Part shown: positions 7,695 through 14,933 of the stretch, piece by piece
How the letters are laid out: every line of letters begins with the position of its first letter
How positions within the stretch are numbered: the stretch's first letter is position 1
Virus record (IMG/VR): IMGVR_UViG_3300036652_000499
Span: 1-22,761 of that record
Direction: 5' to 3' (one strand)
Origin: a virus
DNA length: 22,761 nucleotides
The notes under the pieces: model-generated
What the model was told of the DNA's origin: nothing
What the model saw: the letters and a program-made list of their open reading frames with translations, nothing else
Database searches by the model: none
Position numbers and translations under genes: made by a program

Positions 7695-8555
7695 CTACGC
7701 CGCTCTATAAGTCATGTTTATCTCTAGGATGTCACCGTTCGCCCAGGTGAAGGGGGCTGTCGTCGTGAGGGAAGCGGTTTGTACGGTGCTGCTAACGATG
7801 GAGTAGTAATACATGGTCCCATCAGTTGAATCGTATATCTGAGATTGTCCCAGGTAAGGCGAACCCGAATGAACGAACCAGCAGGCTCCCTGGGCCGATT
7901 GATAAGGAGCACTAGCATCCGATGTAACCGGCAAACTAAACAAAGGTGACGTGTGAGAACTCATTATACTAGTACTCCCCAGCACGAACGTCAGCTGGAG
8001 GAACACCACTTTTCCAATCTGTGTATATAGGGCGGTGACGGTGCCGTTACCCACCGTGAGATTAGTCCAGGTCGGTGACCAGCTCTGCCAGGCCCAACTC
8101 GAGCCGGTGCTGGCCAGGAGGTCATTCGGAATAATGCTTCCGGTCGGTATTGTCAGTGTGCCGCTAACCGATAAGGCGCTGCCGATTGTCACCGTGGTTG
8201 CATTCAGTGTACCGACTGTGGTGGTACCGGTAATCGTCGGGCTAGCGATAGTCGGCGTGTTTATAGTCGGGCTAGTCAGTATCTTATTCGTCAGCGTCTG
8301 GCTATCGCTGGTGCCGACGATCGTACCAGTCGGGGCTGCTTTTGTCCATGCGCTGCTGCCGGTGCCAGTGCTGATTAATAAATTCGTACCACTCGGCGTG
8401 CTGCTGCCGATTCCCAGTTTTGTTTCGACTGCTATGACTGCTTCGTTCTGGACGCCTTGTCCGCTGGCTAGACTGGGAGAGTTAGTCTCATCGTTAGCAC
8501 TCGGGTTAGGGAGTGATGATCCGTTGTCTAGGCTGGTTGGATAATTTACTGCCAT
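7695..8555 (-). CDS. Short tail fibre protein with shared N-terminal module
   Basis: The 286-residue protein begins MAVNYPTSLDNGSSLPNPSA, nearly the same as the N-terminus of the LamG fibre at 4949. It continues with NEAVIAVETKLGIGSS, then TLTNKILTSPTINTPTIASPTIT-like shaft repeats, and ends in an unrelated beta-rich tip of about 120 residues (WQSWSPTWTNLTVGNGTVTALYTQIGKVVFLQLTF...). That tip resembles C-terminal head domains of phage appendages. A longer frame starts at 8630, but only the ATG at 8555 has a Shine-Dalgarno (AGGA, overlapping the upstream TAG stop) and begins with the shared module. It is probably a second appendage or an alternative receptor-binding protein. Confidence 0.75.
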   Translation of the reverse strand: MAVNYPTSLDNGSSLPNPSANDETNSPSLASGQGVQNEAVIAVETKLGIGSSTPSGTNLLISTGTGSSAWTKAAPTGTIVGTSDSQTLTNKILTSPTINTPTIASPTITGTTTVGTLNATTVTIGSALSVSGTLTIPTGSIIPNDLLASTGSSWAWQSWSPTWTNLTVGNGTVTALYTQIGKVVFLQLTFVLGSTSIMSSHTSPLFSLPVTSDASAPYQSAQGACWFVHSGSPYLGQSQIYDSTDGTMYYYSIVSSTVQTASLTTTAPFTWANGDILEINMTYRAA

Positions 8556-8563
8556 AATGGTTC

Positions 8564-9883
8564 CTAATTCAAATACTCCACGGTTACGACGGAGGTGGTA
8601 ATGGTGTTCGAAGCACTTGCTGACCCCCACTTAACCGACACGTTTATAGTATTAGATGCAGTCGTATCAATCGTGGTAGCAGCCGTGTTGGCCATACTGA
8701 AACGACCGGTGCTTGCCGCTGCCGTTTGCACCAGGTATCCCTGGCCCCATACAGTGCCTGATACTCCGGTCGTGTAGCAGGTTATGACTCCTCTAACCTC
8801 GAATGTCTGGTTCGTAGCGTTGTTACTCGTTATTGCACCGGTAGTCATCACGACGGTAGCACCGAGGTATACTTTTATGTTCATCGTAGGATTGGCTGTA
8901 TCGCTGTAAGTACCGAGCACGTTTATTCGTATTGTTTTACCGGCTGACAGGAAGTTAGCTGGTATGGTTAGTGTCCCGGTGCCAGAGGTAAGAAGCGTTG
9001 TTTCTGCTGCTGTGTTGGCTACGGTCTTGGTCGTAGTCTGCGTATAGGATGTCAGCGAAGCGGTCGTGTCTTCACCATTCGTGTAGAAGTGGAGTCTAGA
9101 GGCTCCGTACCACAAGTCTCCGTTATTAGGAGCAGTAGGGGCAGTGCCGGTAGGGAGATTCAATCCAGACTGAGTAGTAGTGGAGGCGGCTGTCTTCAGT
9201 TGTCCTACGGTAGTTATTACTCCAGCACTAGAGCCAGACATGGAAGCGGTGCTATTAGCGTTCCAGGTAGTTCCGTATATGTTTGAAGCGTAAGCCCCTG
9301 AGGATCCTACGTTGTAGGTGTTGTTAGCGCTAAACAATATGTTGCTGGAGTATGTCTTGGTACCGGTAATTGTCTGGTTCTGGGCAAGTGTATTAACGGT
9401 CTGTCTGCTGGAGTTCGTGAAGTACAGGTTGGTTCCATCGAATTCTATATCTCCTGTAGTAGGACTCGTCAGGAGTGTTCCGGATGGTATGACAAGGGGA
9501 CCAAGGACAGTGGTACCAGTAGCCAAGGAGAGAGTACCGGTCAGAGTCTTGTTTCCGCCTACATTCTGGTTAGTGGTCAGGTCTACGAAGTTCTGAACAT
9601 TTGAACCTGTTCCCCCGTTATCCGTTGGCAGGACTCCTGTAACGGATGTGGTGAGGGGAACTTGGCCGAATGAACTGGTACCGGTTCCGTCACCGAGTAG
9701 CACGGTCCCTGATATTGGTGTGCTCGCACCGGTTCCCACCTTTGTTTCTACTGCTATAAGCGCATCACTTATGACATTGTGCAAGGTCGGGTGGCTAGGG
9801 AGATTAAGAAAGTTACCGCCCGATATGGTATCCGGCAGGTTTGATGTTGTGTCTAACATGGCTGGGAAGTTGCTGTTCGACAT
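8564..9883 (-). CDS. Tail fibre protein, third member with the shared ALIAVETKVG module
   Basis: The 439-residue protein has a diverged form of the shared N-terminal module (NFPAMLDTTSNLPDTISGG..., then DALIAVETKVGTGAST). Next comes GTGGTGSN/TLTGTLSLATGTTVL shaft-type sequence and a segment, APNNGDLWYGASRLHFYTNGEDT, that looks like the 'dgdlW' pre-tip element of phage fibres. A C-terminal beta-sandwich-like head of about 150 residues follows (TETTLLTSGTGTLTIPANFLSAGKTIRINVLGTYSD...). The ATG at 9883 shares one base with the upstream TAA and has AAGGA five bases before it. With the two downstream fibre genes it forms a set of three paralogous appendages with unrelated tips. Confidence 0.75.
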   Translation of the reverse strand: MSNSNFPAMLDTTSNLPDTISGGNFLNLPSHPTLHNVISDALIAVETKVGTGASTPISGTVLLGDGTGTSSFGQVPLTTSVTGVLPTDNGGTGSNVQNFVDLTTNQNVGGNKTLTGTLSLATGTTVLGPLVIPSGTLLTSPTTGDIEFDGTNLYFTNSSRQTVNTLAQNQTITGTKTYSSNILFSANNTYNVGSSGAYASNIYGTTWNANSTASMSGSSAGVITTVGQLKTAASTTTQSGLNLPTGTAPTAPNNGDLWYGASRLHFYTNGEDTTASLTSYTQTTTKTVANTAAETTLLTSGTGTLTIPANFLSAGKTIRINVLGTYSDTANPTMNIKVYLGATVVMTTGAITSNNATNQTFEVRGVITCYTTGVSGTVWGQGYLVQTAAASTGRFSMANTAATTIDTTASNTINVSVKWGSASASNTITTSVVTVEYLN

Positions 9884-10413
9884 TAGAATCCTTCACTTCC
9901 TGCTACTACGGTCCATCCAGTAGGCTTCTTCCAGGAGTAGAAGCTCTCACCGTTATTGGTTCCATCATAGTTACGAGTACCGCTATCGTATGGCATGAGT
10001 GATTCTACGAAACCCTCGTATGTCACCGTAGAAGATCCGTAGGATATGGTGCTGTTGGCATAACTCTGGGAGGCTGGACCGATTCCATCGTATGCGTAGA
10101 GGTCTGCCTCAGCTCCTACGCTTGGTACATACTGCCCTGCTTGGTTGACGATGCCTGGGTTAGCCTGCCAGTGGGTCGGTCCGCCGTAGAGCGGTACGAA
10201 ACTCGGTCCGCCGTAGTACTGCTGCTGGGCGGGGAAGGCCAGGCTGTTCTGCCAGGCTGAAGGATTTTTCCAGTTAAAGGGTCTAATACCTATGTTATAT
10301 CCGTCGTATGGCTGGGTATGCACGTCGTATTTACGGGTAGTTGAATCGTACTCCACTACGTTAGCAGTGGAGGCTGTCGGATTCGTTGCCCACTTCGTCG
10401 GCTGTCCCGCCAT
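9883..10413 (-). CDS. Tyr/Gly-rich virion protein with internal YD repeats
   Basis: The 176-residue protein is rich in Tyr, Gly, Ser and Trp. Two related segments stand out, VVEYDSTTRKYDVHTQPYDG near the N-terminus and SLMPYDSGTRNYDGTNNG near the C-terminus. So do the repeated short motifs PTKWA, PTHWQ and PTGWT. This indicates an internally repeated surface or fibre-like protein. The RBS is very good (GGAGATATACATG), almost the sequence of the T7 capsid gene leader, which suggests high expression. It is coupled to the fibre gene at 8564 by TAATG, so it may be an adaptor or chaperone for the fibres or a decoration protein. The family was not recognised. Confidence 0.62.
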   Translation of the reverse strand: MAGQPTKWATNPTASTANVVEYDSTTRKYDVHTQPYDGYNIGIRPFNWKNPSAWQNSLAFPAQQQYYGGPSFVPLYGGPTHWQANPGIVNQAGQYVPSVGAEADLYAYDGIGPASQSYANSTISYGSSTVTYEGFVESLMPYDSGTRNYDGTNNGESFYSWKKPTGWTVVAGSEGF

Positions 10414-10422
10414 GTATATCTC

Positions 10423-10803
10423 CTAAATAGTAGTGAAGTAAAAGTTTACCGCTGTTGAACCGCTAGTCTTTAGGTATACATTTTGCTGATTAGCAACGTC
10501 GAATGTCCACGGGATCCCAGCGGGAAGAGCGAACGATTCGCCCGATGTTGAATCTTCGGATACCTGGACTGCGTTCGTCGTTGACACGATAGTGAGCTGG
10601 CACGCATTCTGCGGTACAACAAGTGTCGTAGTCGTATTGACGGTAACCGGAGAAGTGACCGGAGTCCCTGTGCCATCTTGGGTCAGGATGCGGTTACCGA
10701 CAGCACCGGTTAGAGCGTTGCGTCCAGCATCGTTCTGTAGGTTGCTAAAGTTACTCGCGTAACCTATCGTCTTTGTTTTATTAGCTGAAGGTGTATATGC
10801 CAT
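10423..10803 (-). CDS. Small decoration-type virion protein
   Basis: The 126-residue protein has a Ser/Asn-rich N-terminus followed by a compact beta domain: TTTLVVPQNACQLTIVSTTNAVQVSEDSTSGESFALPAGIPWTFDVANQQNVYLKTSGSTAVNFYFTT. This pattern, with a strand giving 'vp..a..l.i', a SE acidic turn, 'G.p..fdv' and a final 'vylk...stavnf.f', is familiar from small phage head-decoration or particle-surface domains. That assignment is by appearance only. The ATG at 10803 has AAAGGA seven bases upstream. It begins the block after the terminator at 10820-10846. Confidence 0.6.
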   Translation of the reverse strand: MAYTPSANKTKTIGYASNFSNLQNDAGRNALTGAVGNRILTQDGTGTPVTSPVTVNTTTTLVVPQNACQLTIVSTTNAVQVSEDSTSGESFALPAGIPWTFDVANQQNVYLKTSGSTAVNFYFTTI

Positions 10804-10819
10804 TTATTTCCTTTCAAAC

Positions 10820-10846
10820 AAAAAAGCCAGCGCTATGTGCTGGCTT
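10820..10846 (-). terminator. Intrinsic terminator between the coiled-coil and decoration blocks
   Basis: A perfect 8-bp stem on the minus strand (10839-10846 with 10824-10831, 7-base loop) is followed by six T at 10825-10820. The T-run and first stem arm closely match the terminators at 1089 and 18169. Confidence 0.8.
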
Positions 10847-10866
10847 GTTGCTATGTCCTTACTATA

Positions 10867-11211
10867 CTATGAAGCGACTAATTTTTCACGGGCTGAGACT
10901 TCTTGTTCACGCTTGTTTATAGCCTCTAATATATCCTTCAAGTGGCCCCTGACCCATACTACCCGAGCGCTGATCTTTTCTTCCTCTTCCAGAAGTGCAT
11001 TGATATCCTGGAGTAGTTTGTCTCTCTTACGCTCGATCTCTTTTATCTCGTAGTCTACTTCTAAGAGGCGTCCGTTACCCTTTTCTACCGCTTCTGCTAT
11101 CTGGTCTTCAATCTCACTAAGGTAAGACTGACGGCGTTTCTCTTCCTTGGCTGCACGGGCTTTTACGAGTGCTGCTCGACGTTTATCGTTTTTATCTTCG
11201 TCTGCATTCAT
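10867..11211 (-). CDS. Charged coiled-coil protein
   Basis: The 114-residue protein is nearly all predicted coiled coil: KRRAALVKARAAKEEKRRQSYLSEIEDQIAEAVEKGNGRLLEVDYEIKEIERKRDKLLQDINALLEEEEKISARV, with heptad-spaced Leu and Ile and about 45% charged residues. No enzyme motif is seen. Its ATG overlaps the stop of the upstream gene (ATGA), giving tight translational coupling, and it is the last gene before a terminator. It could be an assembly chaperone, a small scaffold or a structural spacer. None of these can be separated on sequence alone. Confidence 0.6.
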   Translation of the reverse strand: MNADEDKNDKRRAALVKARAAKEEKRRQSYLSEIEDQIAEAVEKGNGRLLEVDYEIKEIERKRDKLLQDINALLEEEEKISARVVWVRGHLKDILEAINKREQEVSAREKLVAS

Positions 11212-11792
11212 GTCTCGACGCCAAGCTCCTTGGCCATAGCTTTGAGTTCTGATTCAACGTCTACCGGCTTTTGCGTAGTCGGTAATTCTACCTTTCCGTC
11301 TGCATAACTTGGTGTACCAAAGCTAGGGTTCTCGACACTGACAAATATTCTGTCGATCCAGGCTTCCTGCTGATCTCCGTCTGCCCAGTTAATAGGGATG
11401 TCTCCGAGTTTGCTCTTAACTGCTTCGTCTGGGCTCATGCCCTGGCGTCGGGAGAGAGCGATCTTCGCTTTCAGTTTTCGGTATAACTTCTCGATCATCA
11501 GTTGGGCGTTCCATCCCTCTAGCACTAAGCTTTGTCCGGGACCGATACGGTAGAGTCTAGGATTACCGCGCGAAGTGTTCTTCATCGGGCCTCGGTCTAT
11601 GAAGTAACTCTCGGTCTTTGGATCAAGGGCCTGCCAGGTGAACTCTTCGCTATCAGGATTGATGACCCGTACAAAATCATTCGCACTGAACCTCTTCTCT
11701 AAGCGTTCCCTGAATGTTGCTTGGTCTGGGCTGGATGCTACGTAACCGCCCTTAGTGAGTTCTTGACCGGTATACACAGAATCTTCTGGCAT
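11208..11792 (-). CDS. Hypothetical protein of the virion block
   Basis: The 194-residue soluble protein has a globular mixed alpha/beta body: NDFVRVINPDSEEFTWQALDPKTESYFIDRGPMKNTSRGNPRLYRIGPGQSLVLEGWNAQLMIEKLYRKLKAKIAL. Its C-terminal part is Pro/Thr-rich and ends in a short helix. The 'FTWQ...D...R....G....Y.IGPGQ..VLEGWNA' segment looks conserved, but I cannot attach a family to it. The start overlaps the previous stop (TAATG) and its stop overlaps the next start (ATGA), so it sits in the middle of a three-gene coupled set with two coiled-coil proteins. Confidence 0.6.
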   Translation of the reverse strand: MPEDSVYTGQELTKGGYVASSPDQATFRERLEKRFSANDFVRVINPDSEEFTWQALDPKTESYFIDRGPMKNTSRGNPRLYRIGPGQSLVLEGWNAQLMIEKLYRKLKAKIALSRRQGMSPDEAVKSKLGDIPINWADGDQQEAWIDRIFVSVENPSFGTPSYADGKVELPTTQKPVDVESELKAMAKELGVET

Positions 11793-11977
11793 TACTTAGG
11801 TTCCTTCTTATCTTTAGGTTTCATTGCTTTCTCTGCTTCACTCAGCTCCGCAAATGCACCCTGTAACCAGGTCTGCCTCGATTGAAGTTCGCTTATCTTT
11901 TTAGTATTTTCATCGAACTCCGTCTCCAGAACTTTTTTACGTTCTGCGACATACTCATCATGCTTCTGCTCGCTCAT
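11792..11977 (-). CDS. Small coiled-coil protein
   Basis: The 61-residue, highly charged helical protein (KHDEYVAERKKVLETEFDENTKKISELQSRQTWLQGAFAELSEAEKAMKPKDKKEPK) has a basic C-terminal tail. It lacks a convincing Shine-Dalgarno. A TAATAT box lies about 10 bases before the ATG, so a short-leader or leaderless message is possible. It opens a coupled three-gene set after the terminator at 12000-12031. The length and coupling argue that it is real; the function is unknown. Confidence 0.5.
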   Translation of the reverse strand: MSEQKHDEYVAERKKVLETEFDENTKKISELQSRQTWLQGAFAELSEAEKAMKPKDKKEPK

Positions 11978-11999
11978 TGTCTAAATATTACCACAATAG

Positions 12000-12031
12000 A
12001 AAAATCCCCCCAAAACAAGTAAAGGGGGGAC
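12000..12031 (-). terminator. Intrinsic terminator with a G/C-only core stem
   Basis: On the minus strand TCCCCCC-type arms (12025-12031 with 12006-12012) pair over 7 bp around a 12-base A/T-rich loop and are followed by T at 12005-12000. It ends the transcript of the decoration gene at 12097. It also lies only about 30 bases downstream of the predicted start of the promoter at 12067-12095. Confidence 0.75.
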
Positions 12032-12066
12032 TTTCGCAGTGTACAGCGCCTTAAGGAGGCGTATAC

Positions 12067-12095
12067 ATTATATCTTTCTTATCGGGTCAGAACAA
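12067..12095 (-). promoter_or_regulatory. Sigma-70-type promoter just after the 12097 gene
   Basis: TTGTTC (12095-12090) and a perfect TATAAT (12072-12067) are separated by 17 bases on the minus strand. The predicted start is near 12060. From there the RNA would run through a small hairpin and into the terminator at 12000-12031 before reaching the coiled-coil genes. It therefore either makes a short RNA of about 60 nt or supplies readthrough transcription to the block at 10867-11977. Confidence 0.55.
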
Positions 12096-12096
12096 T

Positions 12097-12600
12097 CTAA
12101 GCTGCGGTGAATATACCAGTCTGTGCGGTTACCCACCAGGCGGTGCCGTCACAAACGAGTGTGATTGCGTCGCCAACGACTGCGGTAGCTTGGGTATTGG
12201 TCAGCGTAGTACCAGTGACTGCCGTACCCGTAGCCGACGTCTTGGCGTGGATAGTTCCACCGGTGACTGTGAAACCAGCTGTGGTGTTCGCTGTCGTGAA
12301 GGTGAACATTAGACCATTTGCTGCTGTGGGAAGTGTCCAAGATGGGCTTCCACTCGTAGACCGGTTCTGGAATGTTCCGCCAGACTGTGTAGCTTTCAGC
12401 ACTACGGTAGCACCTGCCAAGGCGCTCTGCACTACTGGAGAAGTGACTCCAGTAATGCCGCCAGTAGATACAATCGAGTTAGCTGTCACGCTGTTTTTAA
12501 TCACGGCTGGGTAGTTCGAGTAGATACCGCCCTGACGCTCCACGGCATTGACGTACTCCTCGATAGGAAGGTGTGAACTATTTTGTGATGTTCGTGTCAT
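12097..12600 (-). CDS. Decoration or appendage protein with a C-terminal beta domain
   Basis: The 167-residue protein has a short helical N-terminus (LPIEEYVNAVERQGGIYSNYPAVIKNSVTANSIVSTGG) and a beta-rich C-terminal domain. The domain includes TLPTAANGLMFTFTTANTTAGFTVTG and GDAITLVCDGTAWWVTAQTGIF. This last 'v.Gd.itlvcdGt.Wwv..qtG' pattern is common in the C-terminal domains of phage capsid-surface and fibre proteins. The start at 12600 has AAGGAG eight bases upstream. Its place directly after the two capsid genes supports a head-surface protein, but it could equally be a head fibre. Confidence 0.6.
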   Translation of the reverse strand: MTRTSQNSSHLPIEEYVNAVERQGGIYSNYPAVIKNSVTANSIVSTGGITGVTSPVVQSALAGATVVLKATQSGGTFQNRSTSGSPSWTLPTAANGLMFTFTTANTTAGFTVTGGTIHAKTSATGTAVTGTTLTNTQATAVVGDAITLVCDGTAWWVTAQTGIFTAA

Positions 12601-12612
12601 CTACGGTTCTCC

Positions 12613-13449
12613 TTAGTCAATCTTTAGGAAGACGCTTGCTGCGTTAGATGCTTCAGCAGTGTAGAAGTAACCGAACTGCGGTACCGTTTCAGCTGCGCCT
12701 GCGCCAATGTTAGCGACGTATCCAGCGTTGGTAGCAACGTCCTGAGCGACTGGGTATCCAAGCGTACCGCTAGTAGCGTTGACGAATGCTTCACCGCGAG
12801 TCTGGATCCACCCGGCATAGCTAGCCGTAGAAGTCTGCGGGACAGATACGATAGTTACACCAACCGGCTCACCCTGAGTGGTGCTTGCGGTAGGCTGGTT
12901 CCAAGGGCTGTAGCGGAGGTTTACCGTGTCAGTACCAGGGATTAGTGTCGTGATAGTCGGAGGCAGTGGGTCAGCCAGGTAAAGGGTGACAGTACCGTTA
13001 GCTGCTGCTTTGCTGTTACCGCGAAGTCGGAGTTTGTACGTACCGTTGGCGGCGCTTGAACCGACGAGGATTTCGACGAACTGGAACTCGTCCTGAGTAA
13101 CTGCCGTTGCACCGTTGGTTACTGCGAATACTTGTGATCCTGCAGCCAGAGCGCTAGTGCCACTTGTTCCGCTCCCTGTTGCCGTGTTAGCTGGCTGGGA
13201 AGCTGCTGCTACGATCGCCAGACCGGTAGAGTTGGCGGGTGCAGCCGGAGCTACCAGGAGTGATCCCGGATTAATGGTGCTGGTTCCGGCGAACTTCGTG
13301 TAGCGGAAGATTCGTCCGTCCTCAGTCTGACCGATTGAACCGTACTGAGTGTGTAGAGCCGCAGGCTGATTAGCCGGGACATTGCTCGGGTTCAGCAGGG
13401 TAAGCACCTGGAGGTCAACGTCGGTTAGATATCGTGGGCCATTTTGCAT
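12613..13449 (-). CDS. Probable head decoration protein
   Basis: The 278-residue, Ala/Thr/Gly/Ser-rich beta protein lies immediately after the major capsid gene with a strong AAGGAAGGA Shine-Dalgarno. After a short N-terminal arm (YLTDVDLQVLTLLNPSNVPANQPAALHTQYGSIGQTEDGRIFRYTKFAG), the body alternates short strands and loops: FQFVEILVGSSAANGTYKLRLRGNSKAAANGTVTLYLADPLPP, then SYAGWIQTRGEAFVNATSGTLGYPVAQDVATNAGYVANI. No enzyme or membrane features are present. Genes in this position usually encode a capsid decoration or cement protein, or a minor capsid protein. The call rests on position and composition. Confidence 0.65.
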   Translation of the reverse strand: MQNGPRYLTDVDLQVLTLLNPSNVPANQPAALHTQYGSIGQTEDGRIFRYTKFAGTSTINPGSLLVAPAAPANSTGLAIVAAASQPANTATGSGTSGTSALAAGSQVFAVTNGATAVTQDEFQFVEILVGSSAANGTYKLRLRGNSKAAANGTVTLYLADPLPPTITTLIPGTDTVNLRYSPWNQPTASTTQGEPVGVTIVSVPQTSTASYAGWIQTRGEAFVNATSGTLGYPVAQDVATNAGYVANIGAGAAETVPQFGYFYTAEASNAASVFLKID

Positions 13450-13469
13450 GATTCTTTATCCTTCCTTTC

Positions 13470-14561
13470 CTAGTTTGAAGTGATGTTAATCATTTTTGCA
13501 TTCCTTCGTGGCTGGCCACACACCAGGTTACCCATCAGCATGAGCAAACCGACCTGACCGTACTGGTTAACCGGGCTCATCATGTCTCGGAACTGCCAGA
13601 CGCTCGGGAATGGAACGTCCTTGTAGAATCCTTCGGTTACTTCGACGTTACCGCTGGTTTGCTGTAGCTCGCCAGATTTCAACGCGTAGAAGTCGATGTA
13701 GTGCTCGTTCAGCCAGAAGTAAGTTCCGCTCGGTGCCATGTCGTCGGCAACCATGTTGCGGGCGCGGTACTGAAGGGCGTTGAATCCAGCGCGTCCCTCT
13801 AAGCGAGAGTCACCTGGGCGAACCGATGTTCCAGGCGGCAATCCACCGTCGATACGGTCGTAGCCACCAGCGCTTACTACTTCGTAGCGGGCGCTCAGCA
13901 TCGGTTGGATGAGGCCTTCAATGAAGGTCCAGATTGCTTTGGTAGTCAGACCAAGCGTAGGGCTTTCAGAGAAGCTACCGGCTGCCGACACGTCGTCGAA
14001 GCTTGAGCTCAGGTAGTCCAAGGTAATGATACCAGTGTTGAGCGAGTTCATGTCGAGGACTGTTGCATTGACGAACGTGTTAGTGCTGCGGGTCAACCCA
14101 CCGTAGGAACTTGTGCTGGTACCGTCGTCGACGATCAGACCAAGACCATCGAAGTCTTTACCTTGACCTACACCGTATAGGGTCGTACCGACACCAACAG
14201 CTGCTGATACTTTAGCCTCGTCAAGACGAGTGCTCAGAAGGCGAAGTACCTGCTTCTCGTTGTTTGCGTTGATGTCACGCTCGATGCCAGGTACAACGAC
14301 TGACTGCTCGTAAGCGGCCACGTACCAAGTGTAGAGGCGCGTGTTGTTAGTAGCGGCGGTCGGGAACGTGTCCATACCAGAGAAGCTTCCACCAGTCGTA
14401 CTGTTGGCTGTCTCAATCGGAAGGTTCAGCGTGACACCACTCCAGTTCTTTGAGTTGGAAAGCACACGGGCAGTCCAAATGTTTGAGTTGTTTATTTGGT
14501 CGACGAGCCGTGGCAGTAGCTCCTGATAGGTGATATCTACCACTCGGTCGGTGAAAACCAT
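13470..14561 (-). CDS. Major capsid protein, HK97-fold type
   Basis: The protein of about 363 residues begins MVFTDRVVDITYQELLPRLVDQINNSNIWTARVL. It has a Ser/Thr-rich NSTTGGSFSGMDTFPTAATNNTRLYTWYVAAYEQSVVVPGIERDINANNEKQVLRLLSTRLDEAK region that fits an E-loop and spine-helix layout. It ends in a beta-rich P/A-domain-like half (FPSVWQFRDMMSPVNQYGQVGLLMLMGNL). Position after a scaffold-like gene and before decoration genes supports the call. There is no N-terminal protease-cleavable delta domain of HK97 length. The start was set at the ATG 14561; an upstream TTG at 14594 would add 11 residues. The Shine-Dalgarno near it (GAGGA) is too distant for the ATG and better placed for an out-of-frame two-codon ORF. 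Confidence 0.8.
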   Translation of the reverse strand: MVFTDRVVDITYQELLPRLVDQINNSNIWTARVLSNSKNWSGVTLNLPIETANSTTGGSFSGMDTFPTAATNNTRLYTWYVAAYEQSVVVPGIERDINANNEKQVLRLLSTRLDEAKVSAAVGVGTTLYGVGQGKDFDGLGLIVDDGTSTSSYGGLTRSTNTFVNATVLDMNSLNTGIITLDYLSSSFDDVSAAGSFSESPTLGLTTKAIWTFIEGLIQPMLSARYEVVSAGGYDRIDGGLPPGTSVRPGDSRLEGRAGFNALQYRARNMVADDMAPSGTYFWLNEHYIDFYALKSGELQQTSGNVEVTEGFYKDVPFPSVWQFRDMMSPVNQYGQVGLLMLMGNLVCGQPRRNAKMINITSN

Positions 14562-14608
14562 GCCTGCTATGACATTATCCTCACATTCTGTCAAAAGACT
14601 TAAGTAAT

Positions 14609-14637
14609 AAAAAAAACGCCAAGATGCTTTCTTAGCG
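14609..14637 (-). terminator. Intrinsic terminator before the major capsid gene
   Basis: A 7-bp minus-strand stem (14631-14637 with 14617-14623, one G-U pair) is followed by eight T at 14616-14609. It separates the portal/scaffold block from the capsid block, so the capsid gene needs readthrough or its own promoter. Confidence 0.75.
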
Positions 14638-14661
14638 CTTTCTATTTAAAGAATATACTGA

Positions 14662-14925
14662 CTATTTCTTTTTGGCAACTTTGGCTTGGAGTTTTTCTTC
14701 CAGTTCTGCTACTCGGTTTTCCAAGCGTGCAATGTCACCAAGCCACGGTTCATCTACGAACTTTTCTACGTCTCCGGAAGCCTTTTTTACCATGAGGAGA
14801 GCATCATCATAACGGGACTGATGGATGTTGTTCTGCATGTGCGTTGCCAGCTTTGAGGCTGCATCGTGAGTGATGAGGTGAGCTTCCTCTAAGACTGCGC
14901 AGATAGTGTTATATATAGGATTCAT
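14662..14925 (-). CDS. Small helical protein with C-terminal coiled coil
   Basis: The 87-residue protein starts MNPIYNTICAVLEEAHLITHDAASKLATHMQNNIHQSRYDDALLMVKK and ends with a heptad-patterned IARLENRVAELEEKLQAKVAKKK. The ATG has a GGGAG Shine-Dalgarno at 6-7 bases, overlapping the end of the upstream scaffold-like gene. Its place between scaffold-like and capsid genes suggests an assembly factor or small minor capsid protein. No family was recognised. It ends at a TAG followed by a TATATT box and a terminator. Confidence 0.6.
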   Translation of the reverse strand: MNPIYNTICAVLEEAHLITHDAASKLATHMQNNIHQSRYDDALLMVKKASGDVEKFVDEPWLGDIARLENRVAELEEKLQAKVAKKK

Positions 14926-14933
14926 ATTTCTCC

